Positions 51,640 through 59,652 of a stretch of DNA of 64,000 nt are shown here, piece after piece (the stretch's first letter is position 1; every line of letters begins with the position of its first letter). The DNA comes from Halonotius sp046719765 (GTDB taxonomy: Archaea; Halobacteriota; Halobacteria; Halobacteriales; Haloferacaceae): assembly GCF_046719765.1 (NCBI RefSeq), contig NZ_JABEBY010000005.1, positions 117,551 through 181,550 of the forward strand, written 5' to 3'. The notes under the pieces are model-generated. The model had not been told where the DNA came from and did not search any database. It worked only from the letters and a program-made list of their open reading frames with translations. The position numbers were made by a program, and so were the translations under genes.

Positions 51640-52296
51640 ATGAGCCTCATTGCGTTCGATTTCGACGGCACACTATCGGATTCGGAGATGACCGTGCTAC
51701 TGGGCGAACAGCTCGGCGTCGCCGACGAAATGGCCGATATCACCGAGCGGGCGATGAACAACGAGCTCAGCTACGCCGAAAGCCTGCGCAGTCGCGCGGA
51801 ACTGCTGACCGGGCTGAGCGAGGCCGACGCCAACGACGCCTACAGCGAGGTCGTGCTCCGGCCGGGTGCTGCCGACGTGATCGACCGCCTGCGAGAGGCC
51901 GGCCACACGGTTGCCATCTTCACCGGCGGCTTCGAGCGCGGCGTCGCCCACGCCCTCGACGACGCGGGCACCGAGGTCGACCACATCGTCGCCAACGCCC
52001 TGCCAATCGAGGACGGCGAACTCACCGGCGAGGTCACTGGCCCGCTCATCGAGGGGACGAAAGACGACCAACTCGAAGCCCTCGCCGCCGACCTCGGCGT
52101 CGACATGAGCGAGACGGTCGCCGTCGGCGACGGCGCGAACGACCTTCCGATGTTGGAAGTCGCCGGCCTCGCGGTCGGTTTCGAGCCGAAACCCGCCGTC
52201 GAACCCTCGTGTGACGACGTGGTGTCGACGATGGCCGCGTTGGGCGACCTGCTGGAAACGCGCGGCGTGCTCTCGGCGGCCGTCGACAGCAACTGA
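51640..52296 (+). CDS. serB: Phosphoserine phosphatase
   Basis: Last step of serine biosynthesis. The 218-residue HAD-family protein has the nucleophile motif FDFDGTLSDSE at residues 6-16 (Asp 6 and Asp 8), Thr in IFTGGFE, Lys in EGTKDDQ and the acidic motif VGDGANDLPMLE. The cap region matches SerB rather than other HAD enzymes. ATG 51640 is preceded by a TTTTT run about 30 bases upstream, consistent with a leaderless transcript. The carotene dioxygenase gene follows after 19 bases. Confidence 0.9.
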   Translation: MSLIAFDFDGTLSDSEMTVLLGEQLGVADEMADITERAMNNELSYAESLRSRAELLTGLSEADANDAYSEVVLRPGAADVIDRLREAGHTVAIFTGGFERGVAHALDDAGTEVDHIVANALPIEDGELTGEVTGPLIEGTKDDQLEALAADLGVDMSETVAVGDGANDLPMLEVAGLAVGFEPKPAVEPSCDDVVSTMAALGDLLETRGVLSAAVDSN

Positions 52297-52315
52297 GAGA
52301 CGGGGCCACTCTACC

Positions 52316-53347
52316 ATGGATACGTGGAGCCGCGAGACGGCCGTCGGCCGACTCACGATGACGCTACCGCTCATCGTCATCGTCGTGGCGATCCCGTTCG
52401 GCCTCGTCGTTGACGACCTCCCGCAGGTGGTTCGCTTCGCGCCGTTCGTCGTGAGCGTCGGGCTGTTCGGGCTGCCGCACGGCGCGGTCGATCACCTGAT
52501 GCCGCTCCGACTCGGTGACGCGTCGCTGCAACGATCGCTGGCGGTCGTCAGCGTCGTCTACGCCGTCTTGGGTGGGCTGTATCTCGCAGTCTGGGCTGTC
52601 TCGCCGGCGATTGCCTTACTCGCGTTTCTCGGGATGACGTGGTTCCATTGGGGACAGGGCGACGCCTTCGCGCTGCGCGCGTTCGGCGAGGCCGGGCATA
52701 TTCGCACGCGAAGCGACCGCTGGGCGTCGCTCGTCGTCCGCGGCGGACTGCCGATGTTGGTGCCGCTGCTCGGCCAGCCCGAGGGCTACCAGCGCGTTGT
52801 CAACGGCATCATCGAGTTATTCGATCCGGCGGCGACAGCCGCGCTAACCCCCTTATTTCGGTTGGACACGCGGCTCGCCCTTGGGGTCGGATTCGGGGTA
52901 TTCACCCTTAGTAGCCTGCTGTGGACGGCTCGCCATGTGTGGGTAGGTGACACATCCGTGGTGGGGGTCGCGTGGGACGCAGTGGAAATCGGGGTGTTGT
53001 GGGTGTTCTTTTGGCTCGTTCCGCCGGTGTTTGCGGTCGGGCTCTACTTCGCTGTCTGGCACGCCGTCCGGCACATCGGCCGGCTGGCAATCGTCGATCC
53101 GGCCGCGCGACAGGCACTCGACGCGGACGAGTGGCCGACGGCACTCTGGCGATTCTACCGGGATGCGACGCCGCTGACGATCGTGTCGCTCGCGTTGTTC
53201 GCCGGGCTGTACGTCTGGGTGCCGACCGACGGCTCGCTGAACGCGTTGCTGGCGATCTATCTCGTCGGCATCGCCGTGTTGACGCTGCCACACGTCGCCG
53301 TGGTGACGTGGATGGATCGACAGCAGTACGGAGAAACGTACCACTGA
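52316..53347 (+). CDS. blh: Brp/Blh beta-carotene 15,15'-dioxygenase
   Basis: A 343-residue membrane enzyme that splits beta-carotene into two retinals, the chromophore of archaeal rhodopsins. Brp/Blh signatures include LFGLPHGAVDHLMPLRLG (iron-ligand His), GMTWFHWGQGDAFAL, GLYFAVWHAVRHIGRLA with paired His residues, and LPHVAVVTWMDRQ. About eight hydrophobic segments are present. No opsin gene lies in this window. It is probably co-transcribed with serB. Confidence 0.93.
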   Translation: MDTWSRETAVGRLTMTLPLIVIVVAIPFGLVVDDLPQVVRFAPFVVSVGLFGLPHGAVDHLMPLRLGDASLQRSLAVVSVVYAVLGGLYLAVWAVSPAIALLAFLGMTWFHWGQGDAFALRAFGEAGHIRTRSDRWASLVVRGGLPMLVPLLGQPEGYQRVVNGIIELFDPAATAALTPLFRLDTRLALGVGFGVFTLSSLLWTARHVWVGDTSVVGVAWDAVEIGVLWVFFWLVPPVFAVGLYFAVWHAVRHIGRLAIVDPAARQALDADEWPTALWRFYRDATPLTIVSLALFAGLYVWVPTDGSLNALLAIYLVGIAVLTLPHVAVVTWMDRQQYGETYH

Positions 53348-53393
53348 TCGATACGATCAGGCAAACAGGTAGGTCGACTATGTGACCAACTGC

Positions 53394-53515
53394 CACCCTT
53401 GGCGGATCGAAAGGGCGAGGCGGTCTCGACGAACCCCGGCGATGTAAGCACCGCAGTGAGCGAAGCGAACGAGGAGCGCGGCGAGCCGCGGGAGTCGAGA
53501 GTGCCGAGGGCTTTC
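53394..53515 (-). repeat. Dispersed haloarchaeal repeat, copy B (inverted)
   Basis: The reverse complement closely follows copy A at 10247-10376: GAAAGCCCTCGG, CTCTCGACTCCCG, GCGCTCCTCG, TGCGGTGCTTAC and CGCCCTTTCGATCCGCCAA align in order. The copies are 43 kb apart in opposite orientation and differ by scattered substitutions and small indels. It occupies most of the 268-base gap between blh and hef. Confidence 0.75.
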
Positions 53516-53615
53516 TACACCTAACCCTCTCAGCTAATCCGAAATCCGAATACTACTACTTCACTTCCACCCTGCTCGGCGAACGCTTAACCGCGACGCT
53601 TCCTAACCGCAACCA

Positions 53616-56111
53616 ATGGCGGCCACTGAGGACGTTGGCTACATCTCTCACCCGCTGCTCGCCGAGGAGTTCATCGAGCGGCGGCTCTACCAACTCCAGT
53701 TGGCCGACGCTGCAAAACAGGGCCACACGCTCGTCTGTCTGCCGACCGGGCTCGGCAAAACGACGGTCAGCCTGCTGGTGACAGCCGAACGCCTACAGGA
53801 GGTCGGCGGCACCGCGCTCCTGCTCGCGCCGACGAAACCGCTCGTCTCCCAGCACGCCGAGTTCTATCGGGAAGCCTTGCAGATTCCCGACGACGAGATC
53901 GTCGTCTTCACCGGTGAAGTGCGTCCCGAAGATCGCGCCGAACTGTTCGAGTCAGCCAAAATCGTCATCGCCACGCCGCAGGTGGTCGAAAACGACCTCG
54001 TCGGCAACCGGATCTCGCTGGCCGACGTGACACATCTCACCTTCGACGAGTGCCACCGCGGCACCGGCGACTACGCCTACGTTTACATCGCCGAGCGATA
54101 CCACGCCGACGCCGACCAGCCGCTCGTGACGGCGATGAGCGCGTCGCCGGGCGGGACGAAGGAGGATATCGAGATCATCTGCGAAAACCTCGGCCTCGAC
54201 GGCGTCGAAGTAATGACCGAGGACGACGCCGATGTCGATGAGTTCACCCACGACACCGATGTCGAGTGGAAACGGATCGACCTCCCGCAGGAACTGCTCG
54301 ATATCCGGGACGGCCTCAACAAGGTGATCTCGGATCGGCTCGAACAACTGCGCGAACTCGGCGTGACGAAGGCAACGAGTCCTGACATCTCCCAGAAACA
54401 ACTCAACAAGATCAGCGCGGAACTCCGGAAGCTGATGGACAACGACCAGTCGGAGGGGTATCAGGGGATGTCGACGCACGCCGAGATTATGAAGCTCCGG
54501 CGAGCGGTGACGCTCGTCGAAACCCAGAGCGTCGAATCCGTCCGGCGGTATTTCGAACGCCAGCGCAACGCCGCCGAGAGTTCGGGTGCCTCGAAGGCCA
54601 GCCAGCGACTCGTTGCCGAGCCGAAAGTCCGCGAGGCGATGCGCAAAATCGAGCGCTTCGACGAACGCCACCCGAAATTCTCCCAGACGCGAATCCTACT
54701 GGCCGAGACGCTGGGCATCAACAACGGCGAGCGCGTGATCGTCTTTACCGAATCGCGGGACACCGCCGAAGCACTGACCGAATTCCTCGGCCAACATTTC
54801 GACACCGAACGCTTCGTCGGGCAAGGCGACAAAGAGGGCTCCGACGGGATGACCCAGACCGAACAGCAGGAGACCCTCGACCGGTTTCGCAACAACGAAT
54901 TCGACGTGTTGGTTTCGACCTCAGTCGCCGAGGAAGGCCTCGACGTACCGGAAGTCGATCTCGTCTTGTTCTACGAACCGGTACCGACAGCGATCCGGTC
55001 GATCCAGCGGAAAGGTCGAACAGGGCGGCAGACGACCGGCCGCGTCGTCGTCCTGCTGGCCAACGACACCCGTGATGAGGCGTACTTCTGGATCGCCCGC
55101 CGCAAGGAGAAACAGATGGAGTCAGAACTCCGGAAACTGAAGGGCGTCGCCGACGAGGTCGAAGAAGAGTTAGACGACGACCAGTCCGCGCTCGATCAGT
55201 TCGACGGCGACGAGGCCAGCGACGCGAGCGACGGAGTCGCCCCGTCGGCAGCGACAAATGGCGGCAGCGACGCCGAGAGCCAGCCCGGCTTAGCGGATTT
55301 CGGCGAAACCAACGACGACACCGAGAGCACGGATGAAGCAAGCGACGACAACACGAGCGACGACAACGCGGACGACGACAGCGACACAGCGAACGACAGT
55401 GACGCAGAGAGCGACACCGACGAAGAAATCGTCGCCAACGCCGGCACTGACACCGAAGACGTCGAGATCGTCGCCGACCAACGGGAGTTGGAATCGACGG
55501 TCGCCCGCGACCTCTCGAAACGCGAGGGGATCACGACCCGGCTCGAAACGCTGGCGGTCGGCGACTACGTCCTCTCCGACCGCGTCGCCGTCGAGCGCAA
55601 GTCGGTGGCGGACTTCCTCGATACGCTCACCGGCGGCGACCGCTCGATGTTCGAGCAGGTCGGCGACCTCGTCCGCAACTACAGCCGGCCGGTCGTCATC
55701 GTCGAGGGCGGCGACCTCTACGGCGAGCGCAACGTCCACCCGAACGCGATCCGCGGCGCGCTGTCGAGTCTCGCGGTCGATTTCAACGCGAGCATCCTCC
55801 GCACTGACGACGAAAGCGACACCGCCGAGTTGCTGGCGACCATCGCCCGCCGCGAGCAGGAAACCCGCGACCGCGAGGTCTCGGTGCACGGCGAGAAGAG
55901 CACGAAGACGCTGGCCGAACAGCAGGAGTACGTCGTTGCCTCGATTGCCGACATCGGCCCTGTGACGGCACGGTCGCTACTGGAAGAGTTCGGGACGGTC
56001 GAAGCCGTGATGACCGCACGCGAGGACGACCTGCTGGACGCCGACGGCGTCGGCGCGGTGACCGCCGAGAAGATTCGAGAGGTCGTCGGCAGCGAGTACG
56101 ACGGCGAGTAG
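53616..56111 (+). CDS. hef: Hef helicase-nuclease
   Basis: An 831-residue fork-repair protein of the XPF/FANCM family. Helicase motifs: Walker A PTGLGKTT (about 43-50), DECH (144-147), motif VI SIQRKGRTGRQ. After an acidic low-complexity linker (about 525-610) comes the ERCC4 nuclease with GDYVLSDR and VERKSVADF (about 658-666), then a helix-hairpin-helix tail ending LLDADGVGAVTAEKIREVV. It processes stalled replication forks and flaps. ATG at 53616. Long Asp/Ser/Asn linker is haloarchaeal. Confidence 0.95.
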   Translation: MAATEDVGYISHPLLAEEFIERRLYQLQLADAAKQGHTLVCLPTGLGKTTVSLLVTAERLQEVGGTALLLAPTKPLVSQHAEFYREALQIPDDEIVVFTGEVRPEDRAELFESAKIVIATPQVVENDLVGNRISLADVTHLTFDECHRGTGDYAYVYIAERYHADADQPLVTAMSASPGGTKEDIEIICENLGLDGVEVMTEDDADVDEFTHDTDVEWKRIDLPQELLDIRDGLNKVISDRLEQLRELGVTKATSPDISQKQLNKISAELRKLMDNDQSEGYQGMSTHAEIMKLRRAVTLVETQSVESVRRYFERQRNAAESSGASKASQRLVAEPKVREAMRKIERFDERHPKFSQTRILLAETLGINNGERVIVFTESRDTAEALTEFLGQHFDTERFVGQGDKEGSDGMTQTEQQETLDRFRNNEFDVLVSTSVAEEGLDVPEVDLVLFYEPVPTAIRSIQRKGRTGRQTTGRVVVLLANDTRDEAYFWIARRKEKQMESELRKLKGVADEVEEELDDDQSALDQFDGDEASDASDGVAPSAATNGGSDAESQPGLADFGETNDDTESTDEASDDNTSDDNADDDSDTANDSDAESDTDEEIVANAGTDTEDVEIVADQRELESTVARDLSKREGITTRLETLAVGDYVLSDRVAVERKSVADFLDTLTGGDRSMFEQVGDLVRNYSRPVVIVEGGDLYGERNVHPNAIRGALSSLAVDFNASILRTDDESDTAELLATIARREQETRDREVSVHGEKSTKTLAEQQEYVVASIADIGPVTARSLLEEFGTVEAVMTAREDDLLDADGVGAVTAEKIREVVGSEYDGE

Positions 56112-56127
56112 TCGCCGGCGAGAGGGT

Positions 56128-56349
56128 GTGCAGAAAGAAATCAGCAGTTGCTCCGTCGCTCAGCGTCTCCCCTCGTTCAGGCGCGTATGGTATCCCGACC
56201 GAGGAGACATCTCCAGTGGAAACACTCCCGTTGTGAGTACCGATGAGTACGTTTCTCTCGCTGCAGATCAGTATGAGAGCGTTATACATGCGCTGCGACA
56301 GCACGGCTGGGCCAGTTGGCCAAGCTGTGAGATCCGAGCAATCCTATAG
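56128..56349 (+). other. Weak frame, possibly a remnant coding region
   Basis: A 73-codon frame ends SLAADQYESVIHALRQHGWASWPSCEIRAIL, which reads like real protein in the last third; the first half does not. It lies in the 340-base gap between hef and the small zinc protein. No domain is recognised. The end of the gap (56350-56450) is AT-rich promoter sequence. Confidence 0.25.
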
Positions 56350-56423
56350 TTCAAATACCCATACTCGACCAATATTAGGTCATATAAACTATTAACCGGA
56401 TAGTGTATCGCTTAGTCCTTAGA

Positions 56424-56430
56424 TTTATAA
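56424..56430 (+). promoter_or_regulatory. TATA box of the small zinc protein gene
   Basis: TTTATAA is centred 27 bases before the ATG at 56454, the best-spaced TATA match in the window. It predicts transcription starting at or next to the ATG, giving a leaderless mRNA. Confidence 0.65.
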
Positions 56431-56453
56431 GCAACAACACCCACGCAACGCAT

Positions 56454-56627
56454 ATGATTCGAAAAATCAGGAAAACAGTGTGTTCCCACGAGTACGAACT
56501 CCGGTCGGTTGATACGTCGGAGTTCATCGCCTTCGAGAAGTGCGCGGAGTGCGGCAGTACCCGGCAGCGCGATGCCGCTGAGATCACCGTCGACCACGGC
56601 GAATCGGAGCACAGAACCGCTGCGTAG
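56454..56627 (+). CDS. Small zinc-binding-like protein
   Basis: A 57-residue protein, MIRKIRKTVCSHEYELRSVD then CAECGSTRQRDAAEI, with a C-H...CxxC set suited to one zinc ion. Similar mini proteins are common in haloarchaea, and several affect stress or regulatory traits, but none is matched to this one. Supported by the strong upstream TATA box. The N-terminus is unusually basic. Confidence 0.65.
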   Translation: MIRKIRKTVCSHEYELRSVDTSEFIAFEKCAECGSTRQRDAAEITVDHGESEHRTAA

Positions 56628-56717
56628 CTCCGCGACGCGTGCACGGCGATTCGATTACGGGCAGGAGAAGAGATTGATTCTCCAAGAGAGCCACCACCGC
56701 GAGAGGGGAGCGTGTCG

Positions 56718-57329
56718 CTACTCGAATTCGAGCGCGCGCAGCGTTTCGGCGGCCTCGCGGGCGGCCGCCAGCAGTTCCTTCGCACGGCGTGGATCGTCGG
56801 TTTTGGCGGCCTGCTGGGAGAAGCGCGTGATCGTCCCGATGAGTGACTGCCGCGCCGTGGTGAGTCCCTCGGTCGGGGGCGACGACTGCGAGGTTGACTG
56901 CTGGGTCGGTTGCTGAGTCGGCTCCGGGGGTCGACTATCGCTCGCGTCTGGATGGCCGTTGGTCGCGGGCGTGTCGGTCGGCGTCGATTGCGGCTGCGTC
57001 GCCGACGACTCCGGCTCTGTCGCGGGCGACTGCGCAGCGGTGGTCGGCTGTTGTGCCCCGTTTGCCTGCTGGGTGTCTGTTGGTTGCTGCGTGTCAGCCT
57101 GCTGCTGGTCGTCGGCCGGCTGTTGGGCGGTAGCCCGACAGGTCGGGCAGAACGTCTGGCCGTTGTGGCTGAACAGCGGGTCGCCACACTCGTCGCAGTG
57201 CTGGTTCGTCATCGTCGCCCCCTTCAGCAGTAGCTCGCTCATGCGCTTGGTGTCCGCGCGCGTATCCTCGTCGTCGGCGTACTTCTTCCGGAGTTTCTCA
57301 CGTTCGGCTTCCTTGTCGAAGTCGCTCAT
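56718..57329 (-). CDS. SSSCA1/ZNRD2-type zinc-ribbon protein
   Basis: A 203-residue protein with the family core in the first 75 residues: KRMSELLLKGATMTNQHCDECGDPLFSH, then FCPTCRA, a four-Cys zinc ribbon. A long Gln/Thr/Pro-rich repeat linker (about 70-150) leads to a C-terminal helical segment (ARQSLIGTITRF, AKELLAAAREAAETL). Archaeal members are named after the Sjogren autoantigen; function unknown. ATG at 57329, divergent from mdh with a 106-base gap. Confidence 0.85.
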   Translation of the reverse strand: MSDFDKEAEREKLRKKYADDEDTRADTKRMSELLLKGATMTNQHCDECGDPLFSHNGQTFCPTCRATAQQPADDQQQADTQQPTDTQQANGAQQPTTAAQSPATEPESSATQPQSTPTDTPATNGHPDASDSRPPEPTQQPTQQSTSQSSPPTEGLTTARQSLIGTITRFSQQAAKTDDPRRAKELLAAAREAAETLRALEFE

Positions 57330-57435
57330 AGGCGAGAAAACGGACGGACACCGGAAAAACACAGCGGCTCGACAGCGAGACCGACTAGTCAACCCCACCG
57401 AAACGCTTACTCGAAATCCGGGCGCATACAAGACC

Positions 57436-58350
57436 ATGACAAAAGTGTCAATCGTCGGTGCCGCCGGCACCGTCGGCGCGGCAACAGGCTACAACCTCGC
57501 ACTCCGAGATGTCGTCGATGAACTCGTTTTCGTCGATATCCCGGATATGGAAGATGAGACGGTCGGCCAAGCCGCTGACACGAACCACGGGATCGCCTAC
57601 GACTCAAACACGGTCGTCCGGCAGGGCGAGTACGCCGACACCGCCGGCAGCGACGTGGTCGTCATCACGGCGGGCATCCCACGCTCGCCCGGCGATACGC
57701 GGCTCGATCTCGCCGAGGACAACGCGCCGATCATGGCAGACATCAGCGCGTCGCTGGCCGAGCACAACGACGAGTTCATTACTGTCACGACCTCGAACCC
57801 GGTCGACCTGCTGAACCGCCACCTCTACGAGACGGGGGATCGCCCACGGGGCCACGTCATCGGCTTCGGCGGGCGACTCGACTCAGCGCGGTTCCGCTAC
57901 GTCCTCAGTCAGCGGTTCGACACGCAGGTACAGAACGTCGAAGCAACGATCCTCGGCGAGCACGGCGACGCGCAGGTGCCGGTGTTTTCGAAGGTGCGGG
58001 TCGACGGCCGCGACCCCGAGTTCAACGACGACGAAAAGGACGAGATCCTCAGCGACCTCCAGCAGTCGGCGATGGACGTGATCGAGCGGAAGGGCGCGAC
58101 CCAGTGGGGGCCGGCGACCGGCGTCGCCCACACAGTCGAGGCAATTCTCAACGACACCGGCGAGGTGCTACCCTGCTCGGTCGTCCTCGACGGCGAGTTC
58201 GACCACGACGACACCGCCTTCGGCGTCCCGGTGAAACTCGGCAGCGACGGCGTCGAGGAGGTTGTCGAGTGGGGCCTCGACGACTACGAGACGGAGCTGA
58301 TGGCCGACGCCGCCGAGAAGCTGTCCGACCAGTACAACCGGATCGCCTGA
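57436..58350 (+). CDS. mdh: Malate dehydrogenase
   Basis: A 304-residue LDH-like citric-acid-cycle enzyme. The NAD-binding motif is VSIVGAAGTVGAATGYNL with Asp in ELVFVDIPD. Catalytic positions: the mobile-loop ITAGIPRSPGDTRLDL, NPVDLLNRH, and GEHGDAQVPVFSK with the active-site His. It matches the well-studied tetrameric, salt-stable haloarchaeal enzyme. ATG at 57436 (MTKVSIVGA); the frame is open upstream without homology. Confidence 0.96.
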   Translation: MTKVSIVGAAGTVGAATGYNLALRDVVDELVFVDIPDMEDETVGQAADTNHGIAYDSNTVVRQGEYADTAGSDVVVITAGIPRSPGDTRLDLAEDNAPIMADISASLAEHNDEFITVTTSNPVDLLNRHLYETGDRPRGHVIGFGGRLDSARFRYVLSQRFDTQVQNVEATILGEHGDAQVPVFSKVRVDGRDPEFNDDEKDEILSDLQQSAMDVIERKGATQWGPATGVAHTVEAILNDTGEVLPCSVVLDGEFDHDDTAFGVPVKLGSDGVEEVVEWGLDDYETELMADAAEKLSDQYNRIA

Positions 58351-58377
58351 CGACGTGAGGAGAACCGAAACCGAGCG

Positions 58378-58839
58378 TTAGAACACGCTGTCGGCGGTTG
58401 CCGCGCCGACGACGCTAAACACCGCGCCGACGCTGATCGCGCGGGCGGTTACGGTGGCGACCTCAGCAATCGGGACAGCCGGTGGCGAGCCCACAAACGT
58501 CGCCGGCGCGTCGAAAATGCCCGCAAGGATCGCCACCGAGCCGAAGGCAACAATCATCAACGAGAGAAACCGGATCGGCACCCCGATGACCTGCTGTTCG
58601 TCGTCTGGATCGCGTTTCGTATCCGCCTGGTAGAGCGCGCCGTAGCCGATCAAGGCGACAAGAACGATGGTGAGTGCCGCCTGGATCTGACTCATACTCG
58701 CCGCCAACACCCAGACCTCCTCGGTGACGACAAACGGGCCGGCCAGCAGAAAGCCGCCGACAAGCTGCTGGGCGGAATCAGCCAGCCGAAACTGGCGTCG
58801 AAGCTCCGTGCCGGAGGGAAGCACGTGGCGAGGGCGCAT
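58378..58839 (-). CDS. DUF2391-like membrane protein
   Basis: A 153-residue protein with four hydrophobic segments: QQLVGGFLLAGPFVVTEEVWVLA, ALTIVLVALIGYGALY, FLSLMIVAFGSVAILAGIF and AISVGAVFSVVGAATADSVF. The family is widespread in haloarchaea, with no known function. ATG at 58839. Divergent from the methyltransferase gene. Confidence 0.72.
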   Translation of the reverse strand: MRPRHVLPSGTELRRQFRLADSAQQLVGGFLLAGPFVVTEEVWVLAASMSQIQAALTIVLVALIGYGALYQADTKRDPDDEQQVIGVPIRFLSLMIVAFGSVAILAGIFDAPATFVGSPPAVPIAEVATVTARAISVGAVFSVVGAATADSVF

Positions 58840-58929
58840 ACGAGCAAAAGGCGCGTCGCCGGCATAAATCGGCGGGCCGCCGTGGCGGCAATGCTGATGT
58901 GTTTAGGCCCTCGCCGCAAAGGGGCAGCT

Positions 58930-59610
58930 ATGAGCGTCCGCGAGGAGTTCGACAGCTGGGCCGCCGAGGGACGAGACCGGGGGATGGAGGATCGCCACTG
59001 GCACACCGCCAAACACGCCCTCGCACGGATGCCGGTCGAGACCGGCGACACCATCGTCGATCTCGGCTGCGGCAGCGGCTACGCGCTGCGCGCGCTCCGA
59101 GAAACCGCCGATATCGGCCGCGGCTACGGCCTCGATGGCGCCCCGGAGATGGCACGGAATGCCGCTGACTACACCGACGACGACGCGGTCGGCTTCCTTG
59201 TCGGCGACTTCGACACGCTACCGTTTGGCGACAACAGCGTCGATCACGTCTTTTCGATGGAGGCGTTCTACTACGCCCGCGATCCGATCCATACGCTCGA
59301 AGAGATCAGGCGGCTGCTCCGGCCGGGCGGAACGTTCTACTGTGCGGTCAACTACTACGAGGAAAACGAGGCGAGCCACGCCTGGCAGGACAACATCGCC
59401 ATCGAGATGACACGCTGGGACAGAGCGGAGTACCGCGAGGCGTTTCGTACGGCCGGCCTCCATGTCGCCGAGCAGGACACCATCGCCGACCGGGAGATTG
59501 AGATCCCGCCAGCCGAGGCGTTCCCGACCGACGACTGGGAGACACGGGCAGCGATGGTCGATCGCTACCGAACCTGGGGAACGCTGCTGACGGTCGGCGT
59601 CGCGCCGTAG
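58930..59610 (+). CDS. Class I SAM-dependent methyltransferase
   Basis: A 226-residue Rossmann-fold methyltransferase. Motif I is IVDLGCGSGYALRALRE, motif II LDGAPEMARNA, motif IV VDHVFSMEAFYYARDP and post-motif RLLRPGGTFYCAVNYYEEN. It resembles UbiE/small-molecule methyltransferases; the substrate is unknown. A His/Trp-rich N-terminus (DRHWHTAKHAL) precedes the core. ATG at 58930, nested in the divergent promoter region. Confidence 0.85.
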   Translation: MSVREEFDSWAAEGRDRGMEDRHWHTAKHALARMPVETGDTIVDLGCGSGYALRALRETADIGRGYGLDGAPEMARNAADYTDDDAVGFLVGDFDTLPFGDNSVDHVFSMEAFYYARDPIHTLEEIRRLLRPGGTFYCAVNYYEENEASHAWQDNIAIEMTRWDRAEYREAFRTAGLHVAEQDTIADREIEIPPAEAFPTDDWETRAAMVDRYRTWGTLLTVGVAP

Positions 59611-59652
59611 CCGCCGACGAGTTCGGTATCGAGACCGAAGCCGGCTAAGCCC

